DNA of 64,000 bases from Luteimonas arsenica (GTDB taxonomy: Bacteria; Pseudomonadota; Gammaproteobacteria; Xanthomonadales; Xanthomonadaceae). Numbering within the stretch: position 1 is the first letter of the stretch; each line of letters starts with the position of its first letter. A model generated the notes under the pieces. The model worked only from the letters and a program-made list of their open reading frames with translations, ran no database searches and was not told the origin of the DNA. Both the position numbers and the translations under genes were made by a program. Below are positions 8,581 through 17,247 of the stretch, one piece after another. The DNA lies in contig NZ_SJRW01000001.1 of the NCBI RefSeq assembly GCF_004352825.1, positions 310,001 to 374,000 on the forward strand, given 5' to 3'.

Positions 8581-10508
8581 ACAGAACTCTCCTGAACGGA
8601 TTCGTCTTTGCCATCGGCCTGCTGGTCGTGGCCTGGATCGGCGCGGGCTACGTCGGCAGCCATGCGCTGGCGCTGGCGGTGACCGTGGTGATCGGCGTGC
8701 TCTACGTCCTCGGCGGCATCGAGCTGCACCGCTACCGCCAGGCCACCGCCAGCCTCGCGGCCGCGCTGGATGCGCCGCCTGAGCCCGACGGCTTCGGCGA
8801 ATGGCTGGGCCGCCTCGACCCGGGCCTGCGCACCGCCGTGCGCCAGCGCGTCGAGAGCGGCCAGGCGCCGCTGCCGGCGCCCGCGCTCGCGCCCTACCTG
8901 GTCGGGATGCTGGTGCTGCTGGGCATGCTCGGCACCCTGCTGGGCATGCTGGTCACCCTGCGTGGCACCGGGCTTGCGCTGCAGTCGGCGGGCGACCTGC
9001 AGGCGGTACGCGATTCGCTGGCCGCGCCGGTGGAGGGCCTGGGCGTCGCCTTCGGCACTTCGATCGCGGGCGTGGCCGCATCGGCGATGCTGGGGCTGCT
9101 GGCGGCGCTGTGCCGCCGCGAGCGCGCGGCGGCCGTGCGTGCCCTCGACGCCGCGACCGCGACCCACCTGCGCCCGCACTCGCGCGCGCACCAGCGCGAC
9201 GAGGCCCTGCGCCTGATGCAGGAGCAGGCCGCGCTGATGCCGACCCTGGTCGAGCGCATGGGCGCGATGATGGCGGCGCTGGAGCAGCAGGCGCAGCTCG
9301 CCCACGAGCGCCAGTCCGGCCAGCAGGCGGCCTTCCACGAGGGCGCGATGCAGGCCTGGGAGCGCCTGGCGGAGACCATGGCGCAGTCGCTGGAACGCAG
9401 CGCCGCCGACAGCGCGCGTGCCGCGGCCGAAGCCGTGCAGCCGGCCATCGCCGCCGCCATGGAAACGGTCACCGGCGAGGCCACACGGCTCAACGCGAAC
9501 GTCGCCGAGGCCGTCGACCGCCAGCTGGCCGCGCTGGGCGCGGGCTTCGAAGCCAACGCCAGCGCCGCGACCGCGCTGTGGCAGCGCGCGCTGGACGAAC
9601 AGGCGACGTCGCAGCAGGCGCTGGCCGATGCGCTGGCCGGGCGCCATCAACAAGCGCTCGACGCGGCCAACGCGGCGTTCGCGGCGCAGGCCACGACGCT
9701 CTTGGCCGAACTGGAAGGTGCGCACGGGCGCCTGCAGTCCGCGCTGGCCGAACGCGATGCGCAGCGCCTCGAAGCCTGGCGCGAGCAGCTCGCCGGCATG
9801 GCGACCACGCTGCGCGAGGACTGGACGCAGGCCGGCGAAGACGCCGCGCGCCGGCACGAAGCCGTCGCCGAAGCCCTGGCCCGCGCCGCCGCCGACATCG
9901 GCGAGCAGTCGCAGGCGCACGCCGCCGCGACCATCGCCGAGATTTCCACCCTGGTCGAAGCCGCTTCCGAAGCGCCACGCGCCGCCGCCGAAGTGGTCGC
10001 CGAGCTCCGCCAGAAGCTCTCCGACAGCATGGTGCGCGACACCGCGCTGCTGGCCGAGCGCAGCCAGCTGATGGAGACCCTGGCGACCCTGCTCGAAGCG
10101 GTGAACCACGCCTCCAGCGAGCAGCGCGGCGCCATCGACGCACTCGTGTCCACCACCTCCACCCTGCTGGAGCAGGCCGGCAGCCGCTTCAGCGACCAGG
10201 TCGAGGCCGGCACCGGCGTGATCGATGCCGCCACCGCGCGCCTGGATGCGGGCGTGGACGGCGTGGCCGGGCTGGGCGAGGCGCTGGCCGGCGCGGTGCA
10301 GCAGTTCGGCGAGAGCCACGCGCAGCTGACGCAGCGCTTGGACGCCATCGCCGCCGCGCTCGAAGCGGCGGGCACGCGCAGCGACGAGCAGCTGGCCTAC
10401 TACGTCGCCCAGGCCCGCGAGGTCGTGGACCTGAGCGTGCTGTCGCAGAAGCAGATCATCGGTGAACTCCGCCAGTTGCCGGGCGCGCCGGCCGGGACCG
10501 GGGCGTGA
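8577..10508 (+). CDS. DUF802 protein: MotA/ExbB-like membrane domain with a long helical cytoplasmic tail
   Basis: 643 residues. The N-terminal 180 hold four membrane segments (about 8-28, 30-48, 105-127, 157-179). Segments three and four resemble the pore pair of MotA/ExbB/TolQ: LLGMLGTLLGML (114-125) and GTSIAGVAASAMLGLLAAL (160-178), separated by a short amphipathic loop. From about 185 to 640 the chain is an uninterrupted Ala/Glu/Gln/Arg-rich coiled coil without Pro-rich breaks, the pattern given to DUF802. The next gene encodes a MotB-like partner with an intramembrane Asp and a peptidoglycan-binding domain. The layout (channel with long intracellular tail plus wall-anchored stator) parallels ZorA/ZorB of the Zorya system, but the tail sequence and neighbours differ. 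The start overlaps the DUF3348 stop (ATGA); the end overlaps the next start (GTGA). Function unknown. Confidence 0.85.
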   Translation: MNRTLLNGFVFAIGLLVVAWIGAGYVGSHALALAVTVVIGVLYVLGGIELHRYRQATASLAAALDAPPEPDGFGEWLGRLDPGLRTAVRQRVESGQAPLPAPALAPYLVGMLVLLGMLGTLLGMLVTLRGTGLALQSAGDLQAVRDSLAAPVEGLGVAFGTSIAGVAASAMLGLLAALCRRERAAAVRALDAATATHLRPHSRAHQRDEALRLMQEQAALMPTLVERMGAMMAALEQQAQLAHERQSGQQAAFHEGAMQAWERLAETMAQSLERSAADSARAAAEAVQPAIAAAMETVTGEATRLNANVAEAVDRQLAALGAGFEANASAATALWQRALDEQATSQQALADALAGRHQQALDAANAAFAAQATTLLAELEGAHGRLQSALAERDAQRLEAWREQLAGMATTLREDWTQAGEDAARRHEAVAEALARAAADIGEQSQAHAAATIAEISTLVEAASEAPRAAAEVVAELRQKLSDSMVRDTALLAERSQLMETLATLLEAVNHASSEQRGAIDALVSTTSTLLEQAGSRFSDQVEAGTGVIDAATARLDAGVDGVAGLGEALAGAVQQFGESHAQLTQRLDAIAAALEAAGTRSDEQLAYYVAQAREVVDLSVLSQKQIIGELRQLPGAPAGTGA

Positions 10509-11209
10509 GCCTGGAGATCGAAAGCGACGCCGATTCGACCGCGCCGGTCTGGGCCGCCTTTGGCGACCTGATGTCGGTGCTGCTGGGCGTGTTCGTGCTG
10601 ATCCTGGTCGGCGTGATCGGCGTGCAGCTGCATCTCGAGGCGCAGCTGCGCGAGGAGATCGCGCAGCGCCAGGCCGAACAGCAGCGCCGCGAAGCGCTGG
10701 AGCAGGCCCTGGCCGCGCCGCTGGCCGCCGGTCGCATCACCCTGGTCGACGGCCGCATCGGCATCCGCGGCAGCGTGCTGTTCGCGCTCAACTCCGACCG
10801 CCTGCAGGCCGAGGGCGAGGCGCTGCTGGCCAGCCTGGCCGCGCCGCTGGCCGATTTCCTGGCCGCGCGCGACGAGATCCTGATGGTCAGCGGCTTCACC
10901 GACGACCGCCCGGTGCTGGACGGCAACCGCCGCTTCGCGGACAACTGGGAGCTGTCGGCGCAGCGCGCGCTGACCGTGACCCGCGCGCTGGTCGGGCAGG
11001 GCGTGCCGGCCTCGTCGGTGTTCGCGGCGGCGTTCGGCGCCGAGCAGCCGGTGGACAGCAACCAGAGCGAGGAAGGCCGCGCGCGCAACCGCCGCGTGGA
11101 GATGGCGCCGGTGCCGCGATTGGCGAAGGCGCAGGCGCAGGCCGCAGGGCCGGCCGAGCCCTCGGCGGCCGCAGCCATGGCCGGGTCGGGCCTGGAAGGC
11201 CGCCGATGA
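10505..11209 (+). CDS. MotB/OmpA-like membrane protein (stator partner of the DUF802 protein)
   Basis: 234 residues. A single N-terminal membrane helix (about 18-42) begins WAAFGDLMSVLLGVF; Asp21 sits where MotB and ExbD carry the proton-binding aspartate. A helical linker (45-70) is followed by an OmpA_C/MotB-type peptidoglycan-binding domain (about 78-200) with GFTDDRPV, NWELSAQRA and the closing RARNRRVEM. Together with the upstream MotA/ExbB-like protein this makes a probable proton- or sodium-driven complex anchored to the cell wall. It starts with GTG overlapping the previous stop (GTGA, 10505-10508). A poorly ordered Ala-rich tail ends the protein. Confidence 0.88.
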   Translation: MSLEIESDADSTAPVWAAFGDLMSVLLGVFVLILVGVIGVQLHLEAQLREEIAQRQAEQQRREALEQALAAPLAAGRITLVDGRIGIRGSVLFALNSDRLQAEGEALLASLAAPLADFLAARDEILMVSGFTDDRPVLDGNRRFADNWELSAQRALTVTRALVGQGVPASSVFAAAFGAEQPVDSNQSEEGRARNRRVEMAPVPRLAKAQAQAAGPAEPSAAAAMAGSGLEGRR

Positions 11210-11664
11210 TCGACAGCGTCGTGCAGGACCTCGCGGACGAGGGCGCGTGCGCCGACGCGCCGGGGCTTCGCGGCCTGCTGCAGCAGATGGAGCGCTGGAA
11301 GGACGCGCGCGACGCCCTCGCCGATGGCATCGATACCGGCCTGCCGCGGCAGGACGAGTGGCCGGAGCTGCCTGCGCTGCATGGCTTCACCGTGCTGTGG
11401 ACACGGCTGCACGCCGACGCCCGGCTGCGTTCCGCGCTGGCACCCGCGCCTGCGCTGGCGGACGCGGGGCCGCTGAATTCAAGCGCGCTGGTACACCGTA
11501 TGCTCAGGCTGATGCAGTCGCAGTCGCCCGGCTACCTGCAGCACTTCACGGCCTACGTCGACATGCTGGCCAGCCTGCAGGCCTTGCAGGCAACGGCCGC
11601 GCCCACGGCCACGGAGGCACCCGCGAAAGCACGCCGGCGCAGGAAAGCGCCCTCGCGCGCCTGA
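11206..11664 (+). CDS. DUF2894-family protein
   Basis: 152 residues, no membrane segment. The region GLRGLLQQMERWKDAR near the N-terminus and SPGYLQHFTAYVDML near the C-terminus match what I recall of DUF2894, a family found next to DUF802/DUF3348 genes. The last 20 residues are an Ala/Lys/Arg-rich basic tail. The ATG overlaps the OmpA-like stop (ATGA), so all four genes 7792-11664 are coupled. It ends 7 bases before the convergent Mur-ligase gene. Role unknown; probably a cytoplasmic accessory of the same complex. Confidence 0.8.
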   Translation: MIDSVVQDLADEGACADAPGLRGLLQQMERWKDARDALADGIDTGLPRQDEWPELPALHGFTVLWTRLHADARLRSALAPAPALADAGPLNSSALVHRMLRLMQSQSPGYLQHFTAYVDMLASLQALQATAAPTATEAPAKARRRRKAPSRA

Positions 11665-11671
11665 GTCGCGC

Positions 11672-13480
11672 CTACCCGGCGGGATCGGCCGCGGCGGGCG
11701 GCGGCAGCGGCATGCCCGCCGTCCATCGCCGCGCCTGCAGTTCGTCCAGCAGCCCCCGCACCTGGTTGCGCCCGGTGGCCCCGTGCACCGGCAGCACCAG
11801 GCTGTCGCCGGGCCGGGCCGCGGCCAGGATCAGGCGCGCGGCCTCGGTCTCGTCCAGGCATTCGACGATCGCGTCGGCGGCCACGCCGTCGCGGAGCAGG
11901 GACTCGCGCAGCACGTGGGCCACCTCGCCGCTGTCGCGGCCGCGCAGGTAGCCGTCCATGTCCTTGAGCACGACGTGGTCGGGTTTGAACGCGGCCGCAG
12001 TGGCGGCGAGTTCGCCGATCGCCTCGTTGGTGCGGTTGCCGGCCTGGCCGAGCAGCAGGTGCAGGCGGCCGCCCTCGCTCATGGCCTGGCGCACCAGGGT
12101 CAGCAGGTTGTGCAGGCCGTCGGGGTTGTGCGCGTAGTCGACGTAGACCTGCACGCCGCCGCCGAGGATCCAGCGCTGCAGGCGGCCGGGGTTGTCGCCG
12201 TGGTCGCTGCCGAAGCGCGCCAGCACCGCGGCGATCGTGTCCGGCGCGATGCCCAGACCGGTGGCGACCAGGGCGGCGCCGGCGCAGTTCTGCACGTTGT
12301 GCGCGGCCAGGCCGCCGAGCGTCAGCGGCATGTCGGCGACCGCGCCGAGGTCGTGCGCCTGGGCGCCGTCGAACAGCATCAGCCGGCCCTCGCGCACGCC
12401 GCAGCTGCGGCGGCCTTCGGCGCGCGCCTCGCGCAGCAGCGGATGCCCGTCGTCGGTGGAGAACCAGGCCAGCGGCGCGTCGATCCCGCCGGCGTGCCGG
12501 CGCAGCAGTTCGTTGTCGGCGTTGAGCACCAGCATGCCGTCGGCATCGATGGCGCGGGCGACGGTCAGCTTCACCTGGGCCAGGCCGTCGAGGTCGTGGA
12601 TGCCGTACTCGCCGAAATGGTCGGGGCTGACGTTGGTGACGATGGCCACGTCGGCGCGCTCGACGCCAAGGCCGCGGCGCAGCAGGCCGCCGCGGGCGGT
12701 TTCCAGGATCGCGGCCTCGGCCTGGCGGTTGCGCAGCAGGGCGCGCGCGCCGCCGGGGCCGGAGTAGTCGCCGTCCTCGATCATGGCGCCGTCGAGGTAG
12801 ATGCCGTCGGTGCAGCTGTTCGCCGTGTGCCAGCCGTGGGCGATGGCGATCGCGGTCAGCAGGCGCACGGTGGTGGTCTTGCCGTTGGAGCCGGTGACCA
12901 GCGCGACGGGAATGGTGTGCAGGTCCTGCCAGGGCACGTCTTCGGCCAGCGGCAGTTCGGGGTTGTCCCAGGTAAGGCTGCCGGTGCCCAGGCCGATGGA
13001 AAGCTGTTCGTCGTCGAGCAGCAGCGGCAGGTCGTGCTTGCGCGCGCCTTCGCGCAGCGCGGGCAGGCGCGGCAGGCCTTCGGCCGCGGCGACGGAGCGC
13101 AGGATCCGCATCGCTTCCCCGTCGTTGCCCACCGGTGCATGGCCCGGCTGCAGCGCGGTTTCGCCGGTGTCGATGCCGGCGTCGGCCAGCGCCGACAGCC
13201 AGGCCCATTCGTTGACCTCGGTGGCCGCGTACAGCACGTCGCCGGGCGCGGCGAAGGCGAGGCTGGCGCCGGTGGCGTGTTCGCGCACGGTCACCGGGCC
13301 TTCCGGCCAGCCGAGCGCGGCGCGCGCCTGCGCGATGCGGCGCTTCCATGCGTCCACCAGGGCGGCGGGCACCGGCGCGCCGATGCCCGTTTCCAGCACC
13401 GCGCCGGGCGCGGCGAAGTACAGGTTGGGGCCGGTCAGGCGGCGCAGGTCGTCGAACGGCGGTGGGGCAGGCTGGGTCAT
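11672..13480 (-). CDS. Stand-alone Mur-ligase-family protein related to cyanophycin synthetase
   Basis: 602 residues. The C-terminal two thirds are a Mur ligase: P-loop VTGSNGKTTT (about 197-206), ETARGGLLRRG, NVSPDHFGEYG, and YVDYAHNPDGL of the C-terminal domain. The same signatures occur in CphA next door. The first 190 residues lack an ATP-grasp domain, although they open with the GPNLYF motif seen at the start of many CphA proteins and contain LLLDDEQLSIGLG. It should therefore perform one ATP-dependent amide ligation rather than the two of CphA. Placed 75 bases after cphA and ahead of nothing else on this strand, it probably modifies, primes or extends cyanophycin or a related beta-Asp polymer. 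Specificity cannot be read from sequence. Confidence 0.8.
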   Translation of the reverse strand: MTQPAPPPFDDLRRLTGPNLYFAAPGAVLETGIGAPVPAALVDAWKRRIAQARAALGWPEGPVTVREHATGASLAFAAPGDVLYAATEVNEWAWLSALADAGIDTGETALQPGHAPVGNDGEAMRILRSVAAAEGLPRLPALREGARKHDLPLLLDDEQLSIGLGTGSLTWDNPELPLAEDVPWQDLHTIPVALVTGSNGKTTTVRLLTAIAIAHGWHTANSCTDGIYLDGAMIEDGDYSGPGGARALLRNRQAEAAILETARGGLLRRGLGVERADVAIVTNVSPDHFGEYGIHDLDGLAQVKLTVARAIDADGMLVLNADNELLRRHAGGIDAPLAWFSTDDGHPLLREARAEGRRSCGVREGRLMLFDGAQAHDLGAVADMPLTLGGLAAHNVQNCAGAALVATGLGIAPDTIAAVLARFGSDHGDNPGRLQRWILGGGVQVYVDYAHNPDGLHNLLTLVRQAMSEGGRLHLLLGQAGNRTNEAIGELAATAAAFKPDHVVLKDMDGYLRGRDSGEVAHVLRESLLRDGVAADAIVECLDETEAARLILAAARPGDSLVLPVHGATGRNQVRGLLDELQARRWTAGMPLPPPAAADPAG

Positions 13481-13526
13481 CGTGACGTGCGCCGGGCAGG
13501 TGGGCGTGGGACGCGGGCTCGCGGGC

Positions 13527-13550
13527 GGGGCCGCCGCGGTCGGCGGCCCC
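13527..13550. other. 9-bp GC hairpin between cphA and the Mur-ligase gene
   Basis: GGGGCCGCC, six-base loop, GGCGGCCCC forms a very stable stem in the 75-base gap after cphA on the minus strand. No T-run follows. It may attenuate transcription into, or set the relative amount of, the downstream ligase, or protect the cphA mRNA end. Confidence 0.4.
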
Positions 13551-13555
13551 GGGCC

Positions 13556-16345
13556 TCAGTCGCTGTCTTCCTCGGGGGCGAACACCAGCCCGCGCTCCTC
13601 GCGCACCAGGCCCTCGAGGTCGAAGGCCGGCTCGGCCACGTCCACGCCCGGCAGCGGCGGCGGCTGCACCGGCTTCGCGGCGCCCGCCGCGCTGCCGTCG
13701 GCGCGGAACTTGGTGATCTGCTTCCAGGAGCGCGCCAGCGCGTCGGCGAACACCAGCAACAGGTCGCCGGGCTGGCCCATGCGCAGGGCGGCATCGATCG
13801 CCGCCTGCTCGTCCGGGATCACCGAGATCGCGTCCCGGTCGACGCCGGCTTCGCGCAGGGCGCGGGCGATGATGTTGGGCACCTCGTCGCCGTCGCGGCC
13901 GCGCAGCGAATCGTCGCGGCGGCAGATGTAGTGGTCGAAGCGCCCGGCGACCGCCTGCGCGATGGCGATGATGTCGTCGTCGCGGCGGTCGCCGGGGCCG
14001 GCGACCACCACGATCCGGCGGCCGTCCACGTCCAGGCGCTGCGCGAGGTCGGCCATCACGCCCACCGCGTGCGCGTTGTGCGCGTAGTCGAACAGCACCT
14101 TGAACGGATGCTCGTTGAACACGTTCATCCGGCCCGGGGCCTGGAAGAAGGTGGTGTCGAAGGTGCGCAGGCCGTGGCGGATGTCGTCGAGCTTCAGCCC
14201 CATGGCGAAGGCCATCGACGCGGCGAACATCGCGTTCTGCACGTTGTGCAGGGCGCGGCCTTCCAGCGTGGCCGGGATCAGGTGCGTCCACAGCAGCGGG
14301 ATGTGGCTGCCCTTCTCGTAGAGCGTGATCATGTGGCCGTTGACGCCTTCCTCCAGCGCGCAGGCGCGGCCGCCGGCGCGCACGTGCTCGCGCACCAGCG
14401 GGTGGCCGGGGTTCATGGTCACGTAGCAGATGTTGCGCGCCTTGGTGTACCCGGACATGCGCAGCACGTTGGGGTCGTCGGCGTTGAGCACGGCGCATTC
14501 GTCGGCCACCTCGACCACGATGCGCTTGATCTCGGCCAGCTGCTCCAGGGTGTCGATGCCCTTCAGCCCCAGGTGGTCGGACTGCACGTTGATCACCGCG
14601 CCCACGTCCACCGAGCGCACGCCCATGCCGGCGCGCAGCAGGCCGCCGCGCGCGGTTTCCAGCACCGCGAAGTCGATGGTCGGGTCGCGCAGCACCATGC
14701 GCGCGGACACAGGTCCGGTCATGTCGCCCTCGACCGTGCGGTTGCCGTCGATGTAGACGCCGTCGGTGGTGGTCAGGCCCGGGGTGTGGCCGGACATCTT
14801 GGCGATGTGCGCGAGCATGCGCGCGGTGGTGGTCTTGCCGTTGGTGCCGGTGACCGCCGCGATCGGCACCCGCGACGGCGTGCCCGGCGGGAACAGCATG
14901 TCGATCACCGGGCCGGCGGCGTCGCGCGGGGTGCCTTCGCTGGGCGCGACGTGCATGCGGAAGCCGGGCGCGGCGTTGACCTCGCAGATCGCGCCGCCGA
15001 TGCGGCGGTAGCTCTCGGTGATGTCGGGGCTGATGAAGTCCACGCCGCCCACGTCCAGGCCGATCGCACGCACCGCGCGCACCGCCATCTCGCGGTTGTC
15101 GGGGTGGATGACGTCGGTGACGTCGGTGGCGGTGCCGCCAGTGCTGAGGTTGGCGGTGGAGCGCAGGTAGACGACCTCGCCGTCCTTCGGCACGGATTCG
15201 GCGACGTAGCCCACGCGCTCCATCATCAGCCCGGCTTCGCGGTCGAGTTCCAGGCGCGTGAGCACCTTCTCGTGGCCGACGCCGCGGCGCGGGTCCTGGT
15301 TCACCACCTCGACCAGTGCGGCGATGCTGCTGCGGCCGTCGCCGACGACGTGGCCGGGCGTGCGCCGGGTGGCGGCGACCAGTTCGCCGTTGACCACCAG
15401 CAGGCGGTGGTCGTCGCCGGGCTGGAAGGTTTCCACGATCACCGAGCGCGAATGCTCCTGCGCGGCGGTGAAGGCCTCGCGGATCTCGTCGTCGCCGGTG
15501 ATGTTGATGGTGATGCCGCGGCCATGGTTGCCGTTGTAGGGCTTGAGCACCACCGGGCCGCCGAGCTTCTTCGCGGCCTTGAGCGCGTCGGTCTGGCGCG
15601 ACACCAGCTCCTGCCGCGGCACCGGCAGGCCGAGCGAGGCGAGGATGCGGTTGGTCTCCTCCTTGTCGCAGGCCAGCTCCACCGCGATGTGCGGCGTGCG
15701 CCCGGTGATCGTGGCCTGGATGCGCTGTTGGTACCTGCCGTGGCCGAACTGCACCAGCGAGCGCTCGTTGAGCCGCAGCCAGGGTATGTCGCGCTCTTCG
15801 GCCGCGCGCACCAGCGAGGCGGTGGACGGCCCCAGCGCGCGCCGCTGCGCATAGCGGATGAAGTCGTCGCGCGCCTCCTCCCACTGCCAACCCTCGGGCA
15901 CGCTGCCCGCGGGGCGGAGGTTTTCCGGCAGCAGCGAGCCGAGCAGGCGCATCGCCAGCTCGCCTGCCGCGATGCCTTCCTCGCGCTGCGCGTATTCGTA
16001 GACCACGGTGTAGACGCCGGGGCGGCCGTCGACGCTGCGGGTCTTGCCGAAAGTGACGTCCTCGCCGGCGATGTTCTGCAGCTCGATCGCCACATGCTCG
16101 AACACGTGCCCCAGCCAGGTGCCCTCGTCCTCGCGCATGCGGCGCAGGAAGCCGCCGGGCTCGCGGTAGGAGCAGCCGTGCTCGGCCAGGCCGGGCAGGG
16201 CGGCTACCAGGCCATCGATGAAGCCGGGGCCCAGGCGCGCGGTGGGCCACTGCTCCAGCTCGCCCAGGTCCATCAGCAGGCGGATGACCGGGAAGTGGGC
16301 GTGGAGCGAAGGGCCGACGTAGACGGAGCGTTCGAGGATGCGCAT
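13556..16345 (-). CDS. cphA: Cyanophycin synthetase
   Basis: Builds multi-L-arginyl-poly-L-aspartate by adding Asp to the backbone and Arg to each side chain, with ATP. The 929 residues show the three CphA parts: N domain (about 1-160, including GHVFEHVAIELQNIAGEDV), ATP-grasp domain (about 165-480, with KPYNGNHGRGI and ICEVNAAPGF), and Mur-ligase domain (about 485-900) with the P-loop VTGTNGKTTT near 496-505, ETARGGLLRAG and FDYAHNAHA. Both ATP sites look intact, so this is a CphA1-type enzyme rather than the single-site CphA2. A roughly 50-residue acidic/Pro-rich tail follows. It is the second gene of a minus-strand cluster, 16 bases after cyanophycinase. The ATG at 16345 (MRILERSVYVGP) is the family start. 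Confidence 0.94.
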   Translation of the reverse strand: MRILERSVYVGPSLHAHFPVIRLLMDLGELEQWPTARLGPGFIDGLVAALPGLAEHGCSYREPGGFLRRMREDEGTWLGHVFEHVAIELQNIAGEDVTFGKTRSVDGRPGVYTVVYEYAQREEGIAAGELAMRLLGSLLPENLRPAGSVPEGWQWEEARDDFIRYAQRRALGPSTASLVRAAEERDIPWLRLNERSLVQFGHGRYQQRIQATITGRTPHIAVELACDKEETNRILASLGLPVPRQELVSRQTDALKAAKKLGGPVVLKPYNGNHGRGITINITGDDEIREAFTAAQEHSRSVIVETFQPGDDHRLLVVNGELVAATRRTPGHVVGDGRSSIAALVEVVNQDPRRGVGHEKVLTRLELDREAGLMMERVGYVAESVPKDGEVVYLRSTANLSTGGTATDVTDVIHPDNREMAVRAVRAIGLDVGGVDFISPDITESYRRIGGAICEVNAAPGFRMHVAPSEGTPRDAAGPVIDMLFPPGTPSRVPIAAVTGTNGKTTTARMLAHIAKMSGHTPGLTTTDGVYIDGNRTVEGDMTGPVSARMVLRDPTIDFAVLETARGGLLRAGMGVRSVDVGAVINVQSDHLGLKGIDTLEQLAEIKRIVVEVADECAVLNADDPNVLRMSGYTKARNICYVTMNPGHPLVREHVRAGGRACALEEGVNGHMITLYEKGSHIPLLWTHLIPATLEGRALHNVQNAMFAASMAFAMGLKLDDIRHGLRTFDTTFFQAPGRMNVFNEHPFKVLFDYAHNAHAVGVMADLAQRLDVDGRRIVVVAGPGDRRDDDIIAIAQAVAGRFDHYICRRDDSLRGRDGDEVPNIIARALREAGVDRDAISVIPDEQAAIDAALRMGQPGDLLLVFADALARSWKQITKFRADGSAAGAAKPVQPPPLPGVDVAEPAFDLEGLVREERGLVFAPEEDSD

Positions 16346-16361
16346 GGTGTGTCCCTGGTGG

Positions 16362-17201
16362 TCAGGTCTTGCGGGTGGCCAGGCGTCCGGCCGAGGCCCG
16401 CCGCGTGTGCAGGTTGAAGGTCGCGCCGGCGATCAATATATGCACGCCCAGTCCGAGCATGCATACCGGGTCTTCCTCGTCGGCATGGGCCATCGACGAG
16501 AACTGCAGGTCGTGGGCGTCGACCACGGTGACCGCGCCGCTGCCCTCGACCTCGAGCGTGTCGTCGGGCGAGATGAAGGCGGCGGTGTCCTCGTCCAGGC
16601 CGATGCCGATCGCGAAGGGGTTGTAGGCCAGCGCCGCGCTCAGGCGCCCGAGGCGGTCGCGCTGGCGGAAGTGCTGGTCGATGATGAAGCGGTTGGTCAG
16701 GCCCAGGCCGGGCGCCAGGCGCACGCTGTCGGCGTGCGGCGACGAGCCTTCCCTGCCGAAGGCGATCATGTGCTCGCTCAGGAAGCCGGCGCCGGCGCTG
16801 GTGCCGGCCACGGTCACGCCCTGGGCATTGCGCAGGCGGATGGTGCGCGCCACGTCGGTGCCGCCGAGGATGGTCGACAGGCGCAGCTGGTTGCCGCCGG
16901 TGAAGAAGATGCCGCTGGCCTCGGACAGTCGCGCCAGCCGGTTCTCCTCCTGGCAGTCGCGGCGGGTGTCGAAGTCCATCACTTCGACCCGGGCCGCGCC
17001 CATCTCCTTGAACAGCGCCTCGTAGTTCAGGCCGCTTTCCTTGAGCCGGCTCGCGGTCGGGAGGATCACGATGTCCGCCTCGCTGCCGCCGCTGGTTTCG
17101 ACGAAGCGCGCCAGGATACGCGGGTTGGTTTCCTTGTCCTCTGCACCGCCGATCGGAATAATCCAGCCGCGTTGCTCCCCGTTGGCGGGCTTGCTTGGCA
17201 T
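16362..17201 (-). CDS. cphB: Cyanophycinase
   Basis: A serine-type exopeptidase of peptidase family S51 that releases beta-Asp-Arg dipeptides from cyanophycin. The catalytic serine is Ser135 in AGTSAGA; the GGNQ motif (102-105) and the preceding FFTGG contribute to the oxyanion and substrate site, and the DEDTA segment near residue 210 is typical of CphB. At 279 residues it is the expected size and cytoplasmic (no signal peptide). The ATG at 17201 has AGGAG six bases upstream; a longer reading to 17276 would overlap the dipeptidase gene and lacks a ribosome-binding site. It is 46 bases downstream of the dipeptidase gene and 16 upstream of cphA, so synthesis and breakdown enzymes share one transcript. 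Confidence 0.94.
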   Translation of the reverse strand: MPSKPANGEQRGWIIPIGGAEDKETNPRILARFVETSGGSEADIVILPTASRLKESGLNYEALFKEMGAARVEVMDFDTRRDCQEENRLARLSEASGIFFTGGNQLRLSTILGGTDVARTIRLRNAQGVTVAGTSAGAGFLSEHMIAFGREGSSPHADSVRLAPGLGLTNRFIIDQHFRQRDRLGRLSAALAYNPFAIGIGLDEDTAAFISPDDTLEVEGSGAVTVVDAHDLQFSSMAHADEEDPVCMLGLGVHILIAGATFNLHTRRASAGRLATRKT

Positions 17202-17247
17202 CAATGGCTCCTGTGTTGGATGGGCTTCAAGTGGCGCATGAAATGGC

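Noticed and set aside
7792..11664. Calling the DUF802/OmpA operon a bona fide Zorya anti-phage system
   Set aside because: The MotA-like and MotB-like pair fits, but there is no ZorC/ZorD (helicase/nuclease) or ZorE (HNH) gene and no other defence gene nearby. Kept only as an analogy.
11553..16417. Very long open frames (over 1500 codons) on both strands across the cyanophycin genes
   Set aside because: They are Arg/Ala/Pro or His/Gln/Val-rich products of GC-rich third positions, lack any domain, and lie over cphA and the Mur ligase, which have clear catalytic motifs.
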